Source: Casuarius casuarius
Lineage: Eukaryota > Chordata > Aves > Casuariiformes > Casuariidae
Assembly: GCA_003342895.1 (NCBI GenBank)
Contig: PTFA01000035.1
Location: 3,672,703 to 3,736,702, forward strand
DNA: 64,000 bases
Reading direction: 5' to 3'
A program made the position numbers and the translations under genes. Every line of letters starts with the position of its first letter. The first letter of the stretch is position 1. Below the pieces are notes generated by a model. It worked only from the letters and a program-made list of their open reading frames with translations. It was not told the origin of the DNA and made no database searches. Positions 10,751 through 24,872 of this stretch are shown here, one piece after another.

Positions 10751-13700
10751 AGCCGGAAGGAAAGAACAAGGAATTAGGCAGTATGGTCCAAAATGGTTTG
10801 GGCTACAGTTACAAGACAGCGGGTCTAGGAAGGCGTACAGCTAACCAGCAAAGACAGTGCATCACAGTGTGTGTTACCAAGGCCAGAGAAAGTTCAGTGA
10901 CTGCTCAGGGAAACAGTAATCAAGCAAAGCAGAATACCTGACAGAGCCTCTGACCCCCTCAAGGACAGCTCTAACCGCCTGATGTGCCACAGGGCACGTT
11001 CGCTCACCACAAACATTCATTTGGGCAGAGGCAATTTTCCTGAAACTCCGGAACATGCAATCACCCGAGTTACTCCTGCAGAGTCCCGGGAGGAATGAAC
11101 TACACATTCATACCCCCAGGTCGCAAGTCTGAGCCTAAGAGAGAATAAAAAACGAACAAACACACACACGCACCTTGGAACCGAGGTTGCAATTGTAATG
11201 GCATTACTTGCTCCTTTTGGAGAGTGATAAGGAGTATAACCTTCGCTGTGTATTTGATCTTCCCATACTTGGCCCACTCAATTCAGTAATGATTAGGGGT
11301 TCAAAACGCCGATTATGTTTGTTAAAAATTTACAAATTCATTTCTACCTATGTACTGCACAAAGCAGATGTCAGACTGAAATCCACTCAAAGACTAACTT
11401 TGCTGTTTTTTTCCTAAATCACCAAACCTGCTGATCCAAGAAAAGCACGTTTCCAAAGAGAACCGGGTCATTAACATGTCTGAAGCCAACAGACTAAAGT
11501 CTTTGCTGTTGTATTACAAGAGCAAGATAAGTATTGCAAGCAAAACAAATCTCAGTTAAAAAAAAAACAAAACCAAAAAACCCCTCACAACTTTGTACCG
11601 TGAATTTACCTTCATATCAAGTCTCAAAGTGAAAGAGCAAGCCCAAAGGGCACAGAACACGTCTCTGAAGGCAAAGCGACTTTCCATTCCTTGATTCATG
11701 GAAGAATTGCGGGTATCAGCTGCTGTGCCTACACGAGTAATTTTTTTGTTTTAATTGAAGTGAATTATTGAGGAAAAAACACAATTGTCACCAGCCTCCC
11801 CCCATCTCTACTGAGAATTAGCGCAGGGTTTATTTCAAAATGTATCACCACCCGGGAGTGGGAGGGAACGACGCATCAGAAAGCAGACATTTAACAAAGC
11901 CCACTTGATGCTCCCGTTACGCAAGCGGAACAGAGAATCAAAATGATCCACTCAATCTGCAGCATCGATTCTCCTTTCCCAGATAATTCGGACATCTGTG
12001 TGAGACGCTAAGCCACACAAATTTGGCCCCAACTCACTCACAGTTCAGACAAATAGAAATTTACTGAAGATGTGATGTCAAAGTGAACAGAAATTTATTT
12101 AAGGTTTCTTAAGAAAGGTAAAAGAGTGTCCATCATTAAAATCATAAAACAAATTCTTAGGAAATAATTAAGCTACATATCTAGAAAACCTTCCTGACAG
12201 GAAAATGTATGAGACCAGCAAAGCAGACTCTATACCTTGAAGATTTTAAACCATTTTGAGAACACTAGCAAGTAGGATAGGAAATAATACCTTCCTGACT
12301 GAAAGATGGCCTAGAAAGCAGTTATCAATATACTCGTAATTATCATACGTAGAGTACAGAAAATGAGATTAAGCTATATATTTCACAGCTATAACAATAA
12401 TACGAGAATTTATTTTTTAAGTGCTTTGTCTAACATGTCAAACACTATTCATAAATTACAGTAAGCCTAAGAAGTCCAAGAATAATGCTCTTGAGTCTAC
12501 AACATGACATTAAAGAAGATGCATGTGCTTTCAGCCCTAATCCACAATGAAATGCAGATACATATATATTCTAAACATCTTAGGATAGAGAAGCCATAAA
12601 CATGTATTTTTTTCCTTTCCAAACTCTTAGATGATTTTGCAGGTTCTAAATACAGTTTGAGAACAAGAATCAGTAATAAAGTGCTATTAAAAGATTATCC
12701 TGATTACTTAATCAATAAACCAAACAACCAGCTCCAAGATTGGACTGTCACCAAATTTTCATTTAAAAAAAAAAACTTCCACTCTGCAGATGGTAGTCCT
12801 CTCCCACACTCATATGCACAAATTACATTTCTTTACCCATCTCTTTCAAATTAAAAGCTCAGGAAAAGGACAGAATCTCCCATAAAAGAAAAACTGTTAG
12901 GCTTACAATTTAAGCAATAAGAGATGGATAACTATAAGGATATCACACAGTTATTAACATTTTCATTGTTCTAGAAGCATTTTTATTTCTCCTCTCAGGA
13001 CTTCATTTGCAATACAAAGTCATTGTTTTTTTCCTCTAGAAAAAACAAATTTTTGTAACTGGATATAAATTTAAATGGCTATCTATTAAACAATAAAATC
13101 CTCCCACACTTTTCAATATGTTCATTATAGTATATGGACTATCTTAATTGACTAGATGACCTAAATCTCTCATTTATCTCTTTTCTGTACAAGATCAACT
13201 GAAATCTCTCCGCTTTGGGGAGAATCACCACGCCAAGATATATATTCAAGTCAAGATTATTTCTTACAGTCTGAAGTGATAACCTGTTACTTAGTAAAGA
13301 CAAACTGCTGAATGAAGGGGATGACCAAAATCATGTCATTGCACAATTTCAGGACAACTATTTCATTGCATTGTAGGATGGCAGAACGGAGTCACAAATT
13401 ACACAGCAAACCTACTAAACTTAATCTTTTAAAACCTGACAGGTCACTTTCATATCTCATTTTACATACTATATATCAACTGACCTTAGTCACAAAGGTA
13501 CTAAAAAGCAGGTGGTAATAAAATGTAACATTTAGTGGATTAACACTTTAGAATAGAAATGCATTTTTGTGTTTTCTTCTTCTTTCAATAAATAAAAATA
13601 AAATAGAAGGAAAAGAACACTCTGAAGCACCATTGTTTGCATCAGGCCTTCGCAATTTAGCTTAGAGAAAGTTGTCAAAGCTAATGAACCGCTTTTCTCT

Positions 13701-13876
13701 TTGCTGTAAATTCTGTTTCAGGTTTGGCAAAGAGAAAAGCACTTGCAAAATCCCTTTTCATTTCAGTTTTATGACTGTTTCAATTGCCAAGCTTGGGAAA
13801 ACAACTAAACAAACATTACCATTTAAGATCACACCCGCAAATCACTATAGTGTGCTGCTCATTGAAGAACAAGGAC

Positions 13877-13926
13877 AAGGAAGAAGAGGAAGAGAGAAAG
13901 GAAAAAAAAAGAGGGGAGGGGGGAAG
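13877..13926 (+). repeat. 50-bp polypurine tract
   Basis: Unbroken run of A and G, GA-rich then A-rich then G-rich. Such tracts can adopt triplex (H-DNA) structure; no coding meaning. Confidence 0.8.
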
Positions 13927-15021
13927 CACCATTTACAAAATCCTACTGCCTCCCTCCAGCTGCCCATTCCCACAATGCACAAAACTCCAGGTATCTGGTC
14001 TCATAGGAAACCACACAGAAAGGCTACGCTCCCTCTTCCTTTCTATCCCAGCTCATGGAGGACAACCAGAAGTTGAAGATTCTTACGGCATTAATTCCTA
14101 CTGCAAAGTAAAGTAACTAAGTAAAATAACACTTCCTCCATCTCCGAGCTCCGCAAAAATCCTGCCTCTCCTCCTGCAATGATACAACTATGTAAAAATT
14201 TTAGTAGAAATCTGCAAGTTGAGTGGACTTTGAGTGGTTATGGCTTTCTATATGTATTTCTGAATTTTTTGCTTTTAATACATATGCTAGTAAACAGCAA
14301 AATCTAAAGTGCATTGTTGGCATTTTTATTGAGTCTAGTGCACAAAAAGCCAAACCAAAAAAAACCTCATGTTTTTGAATTTATATTTCCCTTACTACTC
14401 ACTGTTACTGCATTTTACACAGCTGGTACATGTTTTTGCCTCTAATCTTCTCTAGCTTTCCCAGGAATAAACTTATTATGTCATGTAAACAGTGTTAAGT
14501 TGTCTATTATCTTTAGTGGAAATTAATTCTTCATCTCTGATCCCATAATGCTAATTTAATACATGATGAGAACATTGCATTCCTACACCTCCCAGTCTTG
14601 TGCCGCAGGAAACTGAAAGGCATTATGGCATCTTCCATTCTTGTGATGATCTCTGCCTGGATAATAAAGCATATGAATGTATTTGCAAAAAAGAACCATC
14701 TATTAATAGCCCATACAACACTTGTCTCAGGCATGTTGCCAGCTTTAACCAAGAAAAGAAACAGCTAAATAATGAAGTAAGGGAACAGTTTAAAAAAGAT
14801 GCAGGAACTCTGACACTTTCGTGACAATTCTGTACGATTTTTTTCAGTCCTGCCTTTGAACCTGCGGGAGAACGTCAATAGAGGGTGCATCTCCAGTCCA
14901 GTGAGGAATGAAGATAAACTAGCAACTTCCACACCCTAAAGGGTAAGAGAGGGAAAGTAACAGCCCTTTCTGAATTGCGAATGAGGTATATGCATCTCAA
15001 AAAGAGAGTACTCTGAGGAAG

Positions 15022-15058
15022 GAAAAAACAAAACAAAACAAAACAAAAAAAACACACC
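15022..15058 (+). repeat. (AAAAC)n simple repeat
   Basis: Four to five near-perfect AAAAC units within an A-rich tract. Confidence 0.85.
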
Positions 15059-17399
15059 CACAGAACCCTACAAATCTAGGGGGAGAAAAATATCTGCCAA
15101 AAGGCAGAATGAGTATCAGAGGCTAATAAGATGTAATTACTATTTAAACTTTCTAACACTTGCAATGATCAATATTGCAAGCCTAGTAAACATGACAGCT
15201 AGAAGTCATTCCTAGCAGGAACGCTAGGCTTCTCAGTACAGATATTGAAGACTCTAACCACAACCTCTCCCATCCAATTTTGTAACACTTAAAGAGACTT
15301 CTACAGGCGTGCGAAAGCACAGGTTTCACCTGCGATAGGTAATCTTTATTCCTGCCAACACACCTCCTAAAGTGGGAGTATCTGTATATGGCTTTGGGAA
15401 CCTGGCTGCTTCTCACCTCTGCTACAGTCCTTCTTTCTGAGGCTGTCACACCTGCAAAAACTGCAGTACGCTAATACATTTTATAAAGTAGTTCAGGTGA
15501 ACTCTCATTTCCCATGCCTGAAATCCAACATATCTCCTTTCCCATTTCCTTTTATCCCAGACTTATCAATTCACCTTTAAGATTTTCTTGAACATTGGCA
15601 ATAGGTGTGTGAGCCAAAATTGTAAGCGGAGCTTTATGCACTCACGTAAGATTCATCCATCTGCAGAGAACTCCAAAGGAGAAGCACAGCTCAAAGGCAG
15701 GAACAGCAGGCAGGAACAGTTTGAAGAGACATGAGAAAGTCAGTCTGTACATACATGTCCTGAGCATGAGTCAGCTGCAGCTATGGCACCTTTGAAAGGA
15801 AAATCTTCAACTCCATTCCTGAGCACAGAGTTCTCGAAACTGGCTTACAAATTTTGTTCTAGTCTTTATTTAAAAGGAGAAAAATAGGCTAAGGGAATTA
15901 GAAAGCATATGTTAGTCTTTTCATAACTGATGTATCAAAATCAAAAAAAGTACTTTAGCACATGCAAAACTATTAGTTTACCAGTTGCCCTGCTGCTGAA
16001 ACTAAACATGAAGTTTCTACTGTCACCACATATGTATCTCTATATTCTTTCCATTTTACATTCTTCCACATTTTATTCTGTTTTATCTTTTCTTCAAGGC
16101 TATTTATCCCCACAGGCACCATTTTACTTCCATCGTAATTCATGCCACAGGCACTCCACTAACAAGCTCTTCAAAACTGTTTCCAAATATCTCTCTCCAC
16201 TAGTCGGCATTCAGATACCCCTGTCGTCCTGCTTGTACTCTGAAAGACATTATCTCCCGTGCTGAGAGTCACCAGGAACCATAGTGTGTCTCAGGAGGCA
16301 CTCCACTAACTTTATGGGAGAATTTGCATAAAATCAGGTGCAGGCTCTGAAAAACTAACCAAAAATAAGTGGTGTTATTAGTAAATCTTTACATATGGTT
16401 AGTGATCGATTAACGAAGGATGCTACAAAACCTCTCCTCAGAAGCGCAGCACAACAGTTGGCAATTATGCATGCTGCATCAGCCAGCCAAACCAGAAGGG
16501 ACTTGTCCCTGAAGCTGCCAACACCTGAAAATTCCAGACTGACAGACTCAGCTCGTAGGGCTGCCCCGATGCCTCCACACCCTCGAATTCAGCAGCATGG
16601 GGAGCCAAGATCCACGGTCTTCTCTGACATGGGAAAAAATGAGTTTTCCCTGTAACAGTGTATCTACCAACTCAATCATCAGTAAGATTAATACAAAAAA
16701 ATAAAACAGTGCAGTGATGGATGACTACTAGCATAGTAAACCTACCACCAGAAGCTGTAAATTGGCTCTGTGAACTCATGAGGGCTGTAGTCACTGCTAT
16801 TAAAATACAGTGCTACAGCAGTTGTCCCATCTCACGTCCCTTAGAGTACTATAAAGGGTTTTAAGTATCAATTTAACACAGAATGGCAAGAAAAATAAAT
16901 AAAAATCATCTCACACCTCTAGTGACCATTTAAACAATGGATTCACTAAAAATGGAACACTTCCCAGTGGTCAAAGTATTATTTTAAAGCTGTTCTAGAA
17001 AGAGCTGTAATCATTAAAGAAATCAACTTTAGAAGATTAGCATGACATCTCCAAAATAAAGACTACGTGGAAGCAAACCTGAATCAAATCAGCTTGCAAG
17101 TAGAAGCAATTGAGTTTTGTTGCTGCCTCAGACCCCAGAGATAACAGTGTACACTTACTACCACTAAACCGCAAACATTTTTTGGAAAACCTTCAAAGCT
17201 TGAAAGTTTCTAGATGGATTGAAAAAAATTCTTTTGGACTTGGACAAGATTTGCATTAGCATTTTTTGGGGGAAAAAAAAGGCATTAAATTAACTTGCCA
17301 GAACAAATCAGTTGCCTCAAATCAGTGTAATTCCCTCTTGCTCTCTCTGAACGGCGTGCTGGAGACCCAGTCAGCCTCAAAAGCCGCAGCAGTAAATGG

Positions 17400-17550
17400 C
17401 TCCATGCGAGAGTTCAAGCCGAGAGACTTATGTTCTACTCCAATTCTCTTCACTTTATGTGAGCCTAAGGCAAATCGCTCAATTCAGTTTCTCCCGTAAG
17501 ATGAGAGCAACAGACTTTTGGAAAACTCCGATTATTATTAAACAGCAAGT
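17400..17550 (+). repeat. MIR-like ancient SINE fragment, forward orientation
   Basis: The run TGTGAGCCTAAGGCAAATC, then CTCAATTCAGTTTCTCC and GTAAGATGAGAG, parallels the MIR core (tgtgaccttgggcaagtcactt ... cctcagtttcctcatctgtaaaatg) in order and spacing. Divergent; limits approximate. From remembered consensus. Confidence 0.55.
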
Positions 17551-17799
17551 CGTCATTATTCAGTTGACAGTTTAGGTGTTTTAACTGCCCAGAAAACATT
17601 CAAGAGTCCCTACACACTATTCGCAGACAGCAAACTTAAACTTATAGCTCCCATCAGAAACTCCTCCCAGACAAAATGTTTTTAAGCAAAAAAGTAATGA
17701 ATCCTCATCTTACCTTCATTTTTATATTTTGGCATTGTGCAGAAAAGATGAGGCACAATCAAGTCCCTTTAAATGCAGGAAAAAAACCCATTAAGTGTT

Positions 17800-18130
17800 C
17801 CAGAACACCAGAGGGAGGATTTCATGCAATGTACGGCTATTATTAGAGCACTATTTTGCTTAGCAGATCAGAGGATATAATCAGCAGATGATGCGGCCAT
17901 GATTTGCAAAGCACGGCCTTATTAAAGGCTAATGAGATAAACAAGTTAAAATTTACATTTTGCTCCACTGATAAGGTTCATTGGCACACTCATCTCCAAC
18001 ACCATGGTTTGAATATTAAACCCACTTATTAATGTCTAGTAAAGCTAATTATAATGCTGAGTGGCATTAAACTGTAATAACCAGGCAGCATATTAGAAGC
18101 ACATCCTTTAGTGTTACTGTAGCTCGGAAG
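17800..18130. promoter_or_regulatory. Candidate conserved non-coding / enhancer-like block
   Basis: A stretch with few simple repeats and many homeodomain-type cores (GCTAATGAG, GCTAATTATAATG, TTATTAATG, TATTAG) plus AGATAA-type sites. This texture is common in developmental enhancers, but texture alone is weak evidence and no alignment was possible. Confidence 0.25.
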
Positions 18131-20870
18131 TTAGGTGTTCTGCATCGGGAAACAAACACCTGTGGAACTAACACCATGACAAAAAACTAGCTTTCCGTGT
18201 CTTTTCCCTGACCCTTTGGAAAGCACCAAGCCGCATCCTAACAATGCAACAGGCAGGTAAACATCGCTTGTTACTATCATTTCAACAGCGTGTCTGTCTA
18301 TTTTATTGCAATAACAGTAAGGATTAGATGACAAGTATTTTTATATCTATAATGTATCATATTACCCTGGCATAGGCTCTCTAATCCCTAACTAACAGGG
18401 AAAAGCACTGAAGTACTGGCAAAATTAGCACCACCACTACCTTGGATAACATATTTGTTTGTTTTTATTCACCTTTTTCACCATCTTCTGTCAAAAATAC
18501 ACACGCTATTTTAAAAACACCCATTTACTAAACAGGATAGTGAAAATACCCTTTAGGCCTTATGCTATCCTATATATTTTTATGTCACACCTACGTAACT
18601 TGAGCACTTAAATGGACAACCATCATATTTAAGGACAACACAAGAGGACAAGGGCCATAACATTCTTTCCATTTTAATCTCCGCAATGCATTTGTACTTT
18701 GACAGCAACGGAAAGAAGGCAAGACAGGGAATAAGTGAGTGCCAGTTATCCAGGGATGAACAGTGACCAGTGCCAGCACTCAGAGATGTGCAGTCCAAGA
18801 GGAATTTCTGGAAAGCACAAGCATAACAGGCACAGTCCCCTGGAGACTACCCACCCTAACACAAGGGCAGCACCGAGGCCCCTCATGAGTGCCTAGCAAC
18901 CCAAAAGAAAAGACGTCAGGACCAATTCTGAGGAAGATCATAACTTCATTACCTTCCAGTGATAGGAGGTGGGAGGCTGGAGCACTCCCTGCATTCAGAA
19001 AGATGCAGGAATTAAGATTAATGAGCAGCAGAAGGCCAACTCCCATCTTGATGCATCAGTTATGCAAACCCTGACCTTGCTTCATCTACGCAGGAGTCAT
19101 GGAAGCGTAGCACAGCAGCCATCATTACGTTGTCAAAGTAAAACATGCAAAAAGAACAAGAAGCATAAAAGCACTACAGATGAAACAACTTCACTTCTTA
19201 TTTGTAAGGTAATGCTCAAAAGCAAATATTCATTAAGCACATGAAAAAGGCAGAGCTATCAGAATTTTTTCTTCTGCGGGGAAAAGTGAAAAGGCACTTC
19301 AGAGTATGACAATAAAAGAAACTAGCTGAGCAAATCATGTGTGAAGCATTAAATGCAACTGCTTTTTGGAATGTGCTTTTGTTCCTTTCAATTTATCACC
19401 TGCTTTAAACATTCAGCTTGTAATACAATCCACTCCATTTCCTTCAGCCCGGCTTTAAAATACAGGCATGCCATATTTCAAGTACAAGCAAAGAAATGTA
19501 GTGGAGCTCAGAAACAGAAGAAAAGGTATATGGTCTGATGTAAAGCATTCTGCTGCATCTCTGTTTACAGAAATCCTTGGGTAGGTGATCTGCAAGTCTT
19601 TGGACCAAGTTTTTTGGACCTATCTTCAAGTCTTTGTTCCAAGTCAGGCACAAAACCGAGAACGGGCCACCTCAGCAGCAGGCCCTTTCTCCTGTCTGTA
19701 GGAACCTTTCCCTTAAAACGATTCTGCGCAGCTCTAACGCCACAAAACAGCCGACCCAGACAAGGGTTGGCTTCATCAGACTCTGTCAGCTACTGCTAGT
19801 GCAAATCATGTCAAAAGACTCTCCTCTGCCCCTCATGTGGTTCCCAACAGCAAGCAGCAGGTCCTGAAATCAAATGTCACTAAAGGTACCTGGAGCAACA
19901 CAAAGGCATCAGAAAGGAGCGTCTGTCAGGCACTCAGAGGATCCCTTTGAACAATCTGTCTTGAAAATGGATATTTGAGAGTTTGCAAATGCAGAACCTT
20001 CAGCCTCTTTCTCTCGGGGAAAATCCTACCATTCACATCCCATAGGAGCTCCACTCTCTACACAGGTTATTTCTGCGGAGGAGAAAATGGGCTCTGCAGT
20101 CTTTTGCGTTCAACACGTCACACTAGATGAGGCTTTTCCCAAGCCATTTTATGAGTATGGTTTGTTTACTAAAAGAATAATCAGAAAAGTTGCTCCAGTT
20201 ATTCTTTCAACTATGCTAATATTTGGTAGGTATTCTGAATCTCAGTGCTTCAATACTTCCCTGTATCTATAAACAACAGATGCATCTAAAGCATATTATA
20301 CTTTAAAAAAAGAGAGAGAGACGGCAGCACAGTATTCCCACAGGCATCTGTGTCAGGAAGAGATATAATATAAGTGGTAAATAATTAATGTTTTCCTAGG
20401 TTAACTTGAATTCCAGACTAGCATTTGTGAGCAACAGTGCTGTGGAATGGCAACCAACAACTCTAGTTTGCATTCTTGTCCAGTAACAAGATTTACCTTA
20501 CGTACAAGCACTGACAGCAAAAGTTTCAGAGATGGGAAAAATAAAATAAAGAACACAAATGCGAGTCCAGCAAAGACTCTTTTATGAAATAAGAGAGCTC
20601 AGAAGTCTGTGCTTGGCTACTACTGTTTTTTGGTTCATCTTTCTTTTTTCTTTTTCGACAGTTAATGGGCCAGACAGATGGGTGCTGAGCACTGATCTCT
20701 TACACTTCAGCACACAGCACCCTCCGGTATCATCTGCCCTTCTATTCTAACCCATGTAAATGCACAGCTACAAATAATTAAACTGTAGTTCACTTCTTAG
20801 TATGCTTTTTATCCCCCTCATTACTGATGGTTGACATGAACGTTTGGGACAATCCTAAATAAAAACGGCT

Positions 20871-20885
20871 GGGGGGGGGGGGGGG
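20871..20885. repeat. Poly-G run (15)
   Basis: Fifteen consecutive G, likely length-polymorphic and error-prone in assembly. Confidence 0.9.
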
Positions 20886-21596
20886 AGAATAACAAAACAC
20901 ATTCCAGCCAACTCTTCCTTTCAAGACTGATAATCAGTTTAGCAGTTTAACAAGTAAAGGTTTAAAAATGGTACATAAAATATAATGAATAGTATTGGCT
21001 TACATTCAATATCATGTAGTACTTGTAGTTTGAAGACTGACTGTAGATTTATGTAGGCTATTGACTGGCAAATGGTGATGCCATACTGCACTTCAAAAAG
21101 GTAAAAACAAACAAATAGATACATTAACAAAACGATCTAATTACTTTTACCACTTCTATCAGCTATCTCCAATGCGCTGGCAGTTCATTACAGAGAAAGA
21201 GCGGTTCATACAATCATGAATAGATAGGCCTCCAAGGCAAGACTTTTTAGAAGAGAGCTGCTTTCCCCTAGAAATGATCTATGAGAAAATGGACTACAGA
21301 AGTATCCATGTAAAAATGTAGGAAATATAAACATTATTAACCTATTGTTTACATTAGTTTCCTAACAGATGAGTTTGATGAGGGCTTTTTTTTTTGTTTG
21401 GGGGAGGGTTTTTTTGGTAATTTCTATATCTGGTGGTACTTACAAAGGTGAAGGAAGAGTCTTTCAACCTTAGCCCCATTTTCGAACTACGGAACTAGAT
21501 CACTCAGATTTTTTTTTTAAGAATAAGTGCATTGCTCAGAAACACCTGAAGCCTCTAACACGCCCAGGAGTTTTTCTTCCAAGTCTGATTTAAGTT

Positions 21597-21652
21597 CTTG
21601 TGCTTCTAAAACTGCCTCAACTCTCTTGTGCTTCTAAAACTGCCTCAACTCT
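21597..21652 (+). repeat. Exact 28-bp tandem duplication
   Basis: The 28-bp unit starting CTTGTGCTTCTAAAACTGCC is present twice with no mismatch (21597-21624 and 21625-21652). Exact identity in an old intron suggests a recent duplication or an assembly artefact. Confidence 0.95.
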
Positions 21653-24600
21653 GTGACTGAAAGCAAAGTCGACGGCCCACAAGATCCTACTGCTTTTCAT
21701 TTCAGTCTGCTCAATTTTCAGAGGATCTGCCTCAGCTGGTGAGTTCAGAATACAGTTATATATGTATTTTTTTTTTATCACGGTCGTAATTCAGCTCTAT
21801 TATAGAGAAAAGGCAGAAATGTTCTGCTCTGTTCATTACAATCAATAGATTATGTAGCTCAGTCAGAAAGGAAATGGAATTATGAAAAAAAAGTAATCTT
21901 TAAACTATTAATATTTCCAGAACAACTTGTCTTTCAGATACACAGATTCCTACCTCCCAAATACAGCTAATAATGTCAGAAACCCTGAGATTCATATGGT
22001 CAGAATGACTAATATTTGCATTAAGCAAATGTATTACCATAGCAACACAGACACCACAGAGCTATCTACCTGCCACAGCCCACTAAATTATTTAGCATGC
22101 CAATACTACAGTGACACTGTGTAAATGATCACATTCATTAAGAGCAGAGTATGTGTGGAAAAACTTAATGTTAGACAGCTGTATTTATTGCCATGAAAAA
22201 ACAACTGCACCAGTAGCTTGAATAAAAAGCAGAGAAGCAAAGAGGAAGGTAACAGCCTGTACCAGAACAACACATCCTGAAATACTTCATTTAAAAAGCA
22301 TGCACCATTTCCCTTCCCCCTGAAAGGCAACACAAAATATAATCCCACTTATGGAACATAATGCTGACCTGCTGTGGCCAAAACAAACTGAGATATTATT
22401 ACTTATTTCCTGCAATAAGTTTTTTGGGATAATTATTAAACTTAACATGCATCTTCCATTCCCAAACAGTAATCTACATTGTGGGACTATGAGAGCTAGT
22501 AAACATGAAATATTGAGTAGAAGTAACTATGACCCACTCTCAGAAATCTGTAGTTCCACAATTGTCAACATATTTATGGTTAGGAGAGAGCATACAATAT
22601 TCTGGGTGACAGCCTGCTGTGTACTCAAAATCCTAGATGAAGGTAGGAATCCAAATAGTTTGTGTAAGTCGCTATCCTCAACCCAAGTCAAAGTCACTTG
22701 GATCCCTCAAGCACTTCCTGCATTCAGGATATTTTCCTCTCATCATGTGCAATGGCAGAATCAATGACAGGACAGTAACAGCAAGGGACAGCTCAGGTCA
22801 GTTCCTGTGACCAGTATAGGACAAGATGGATTTCTTCCTAACTTTGGGCAGCTGTAGTCCCTCCTTTTGTTGGACACAGATCACATTTTCACATTTCTCT
22901 TTGCACCCAAAACAACCAAAAGGAAACCTAAGACCCATACCGCAAAGGTCAAGGCATAAAACTAATCCAGTTCAACTCTAATGAACCCCTATTCTCTCCA
23001 ACCTTTTTAATTCTTCATAGGCATGCTTTGCAGAATTTAAATGCAAGAGAAAGCTTTAAGTAACTTCTTTACTAAATTTGTATGGAGAATAAATCTGGCA
23101 TGTACCCTTTTCTACCCCACGCTTGTATTATTACTCACTTGCAAAGAAATACCAGCAAGTAAATCTTACCTAAAGGCATTTTTATAGTACTAGCAAGTAA
23201 TCAAACCCAACCTCAAACATAATAGATTACCATAACAGAGACTCATGTAGAAACTGATTTTGACAGACCAGCTTTTCAAAACACTGCAGTGTTTGGGCCA
23301 TGCTACTCTCCAACAAGCCTACTGCATAAACAACAAGAGTTTTGCTTTTTTAAGCAAGTTAATTTAAATAAGAATTATTCAAGGAACCGACTTGATCCTC
23401 TGCATTAGGAATTCATATTTGAAGCAGAATTTCAGGAAAGTATGGAGAACATCAGCAGGGTTTGAAAGCAGTTTTAGGAAGTGGCCTCATGGGAACCACC
23501 AACAAAAAAAAGTTACCTTGTACCCTCTACTAAGTAGTTTAGATCCTTGGAGTATATTCGATACTGTAAAACACCACCATTCACACAGTTTGCTGTTTTT
23601 AACCAACTCAAACTATGGGCGATGTTGCATACCTAACTGTCACATGCAAGAAGTCCTTCCTGGATGCTACATCTCTGTAGCCTTGATCTTTCCCTCCATT
23701 CACTGGTTGTCTTACTTCTGAGGAAAAAAAGTCAAAGACAGCACACTGAAGTAATATGGAGACTTTCATTTTGCCAGAGGATGTACAGAAGATGTCCTGC
23801 TACATAACTTCAATTAATACTAAACACAAAGTTTTCCTTTTACTTTCAGGTCAACAGGGAGTAGATGAAACCCAAAAGAGTAACAGCAGCCCACAGGAAT
23901 GCTGGGTTAGCTTTAGCAGATTTGGCTCAGCACCACTGACGTTGGATCCAAGCTGTCTCCTGCCGAACCACTGAAATACCACAGCGACACAAAGCGCTTT
24001 GCTCCCATAGGAAGGCTTTACAGACCAGCTGCAGTACCATCCCAAAACCAAGTCCATGTTTTTCCAGAGAGCTATACCCTGCCATAAAGAACCTTCCCAA
24101 AACCAAGTATTAAGCAAGTGTGATAGAGTAGCTTTACAGGAAATCAGCTCAGATCCCACAGAACGGCTCAGCTTCATCTGTGGTCATTAGATCCTGACTT
24201 CATGCAGAAGGACTCTGTACTGAGTCTCCCACTGCTTCCTACTCCAGGAACACATATCCAAGGTGGCTCTGTACAGAGCCAGCAAGCGTTTATTAATTCT
24301 GGCTGTGCGCCATGCAAGAGTGGTTGTACCATTTCTAGAGACGAACTGACTTTGGAAACACCACAGCCACATTTGCTGTAGTACTGCGTCACATTGTGCC
24401 AACTCCAACATATCTAAACTATTTTTACACCTACAGCTTGGATAGCTCACAGTCCAGATTATCTGGTTACAGATAATTGAGAGTTGGCTTTACACACTTG
24501 CGTTTAATATGGATTACAAAAATCTTGCACAGTTCAAAATTATGAAAATATATAACCAGTGGTGAAGCATACTGTACAATAAGCAAGATTTCTTTCAGGC

Positions 24601-24854
24601 TTTTTCAGTGATCAAAGATAAAAGTCCTTGAATTCCATTAACCAGTACATAAAGTAGCAGGTTGGGAAGAAGAGCAGAGTATGAAAATTAGGTGCCATTT
24701 ACCTTTAAGAGATGGCTTTACAGCAATACACTTCTATCAGATAAAAGATAACTCATATCAAAATCTTTTTCCACTCTGTGATCATAACAAAATCCAATCC
24801 ACTCTAACGGATTCTGCGTCCAGACTGCAAATATACCTATCATGCACAGGTAAA

Positions 24855-24872
24855 TTAAGCTAGATAGCTTAA
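24855..24872. repeat. Perfect 8-bp hairpin
   Basis: TTAAGCTA and TAGCTTAA flank a 2-nt centre. Confidence 0.8.

Noticed and set aside
11200..11330. GGTTCAAAAC-like B box suggesting a tRNA or tRNA-derived SINE
   Set aside because: The upstream 70 bases do not give an A box or cloverleaf stems.
13672..14116. Open frames of 134 and 110 codons on the plus strand
   Set aside because: They run through a simple polypurine tract in two overlapping frames and show low-complexity Lys/Arg/Glu/Gly; no conserved domain.
22351..22767. 138-codon plus-strand open frame
   Set aside because: No recognisable motif, no splice or promoter context; length is within chance for 64 kb of six-frame AT-rich DNA.
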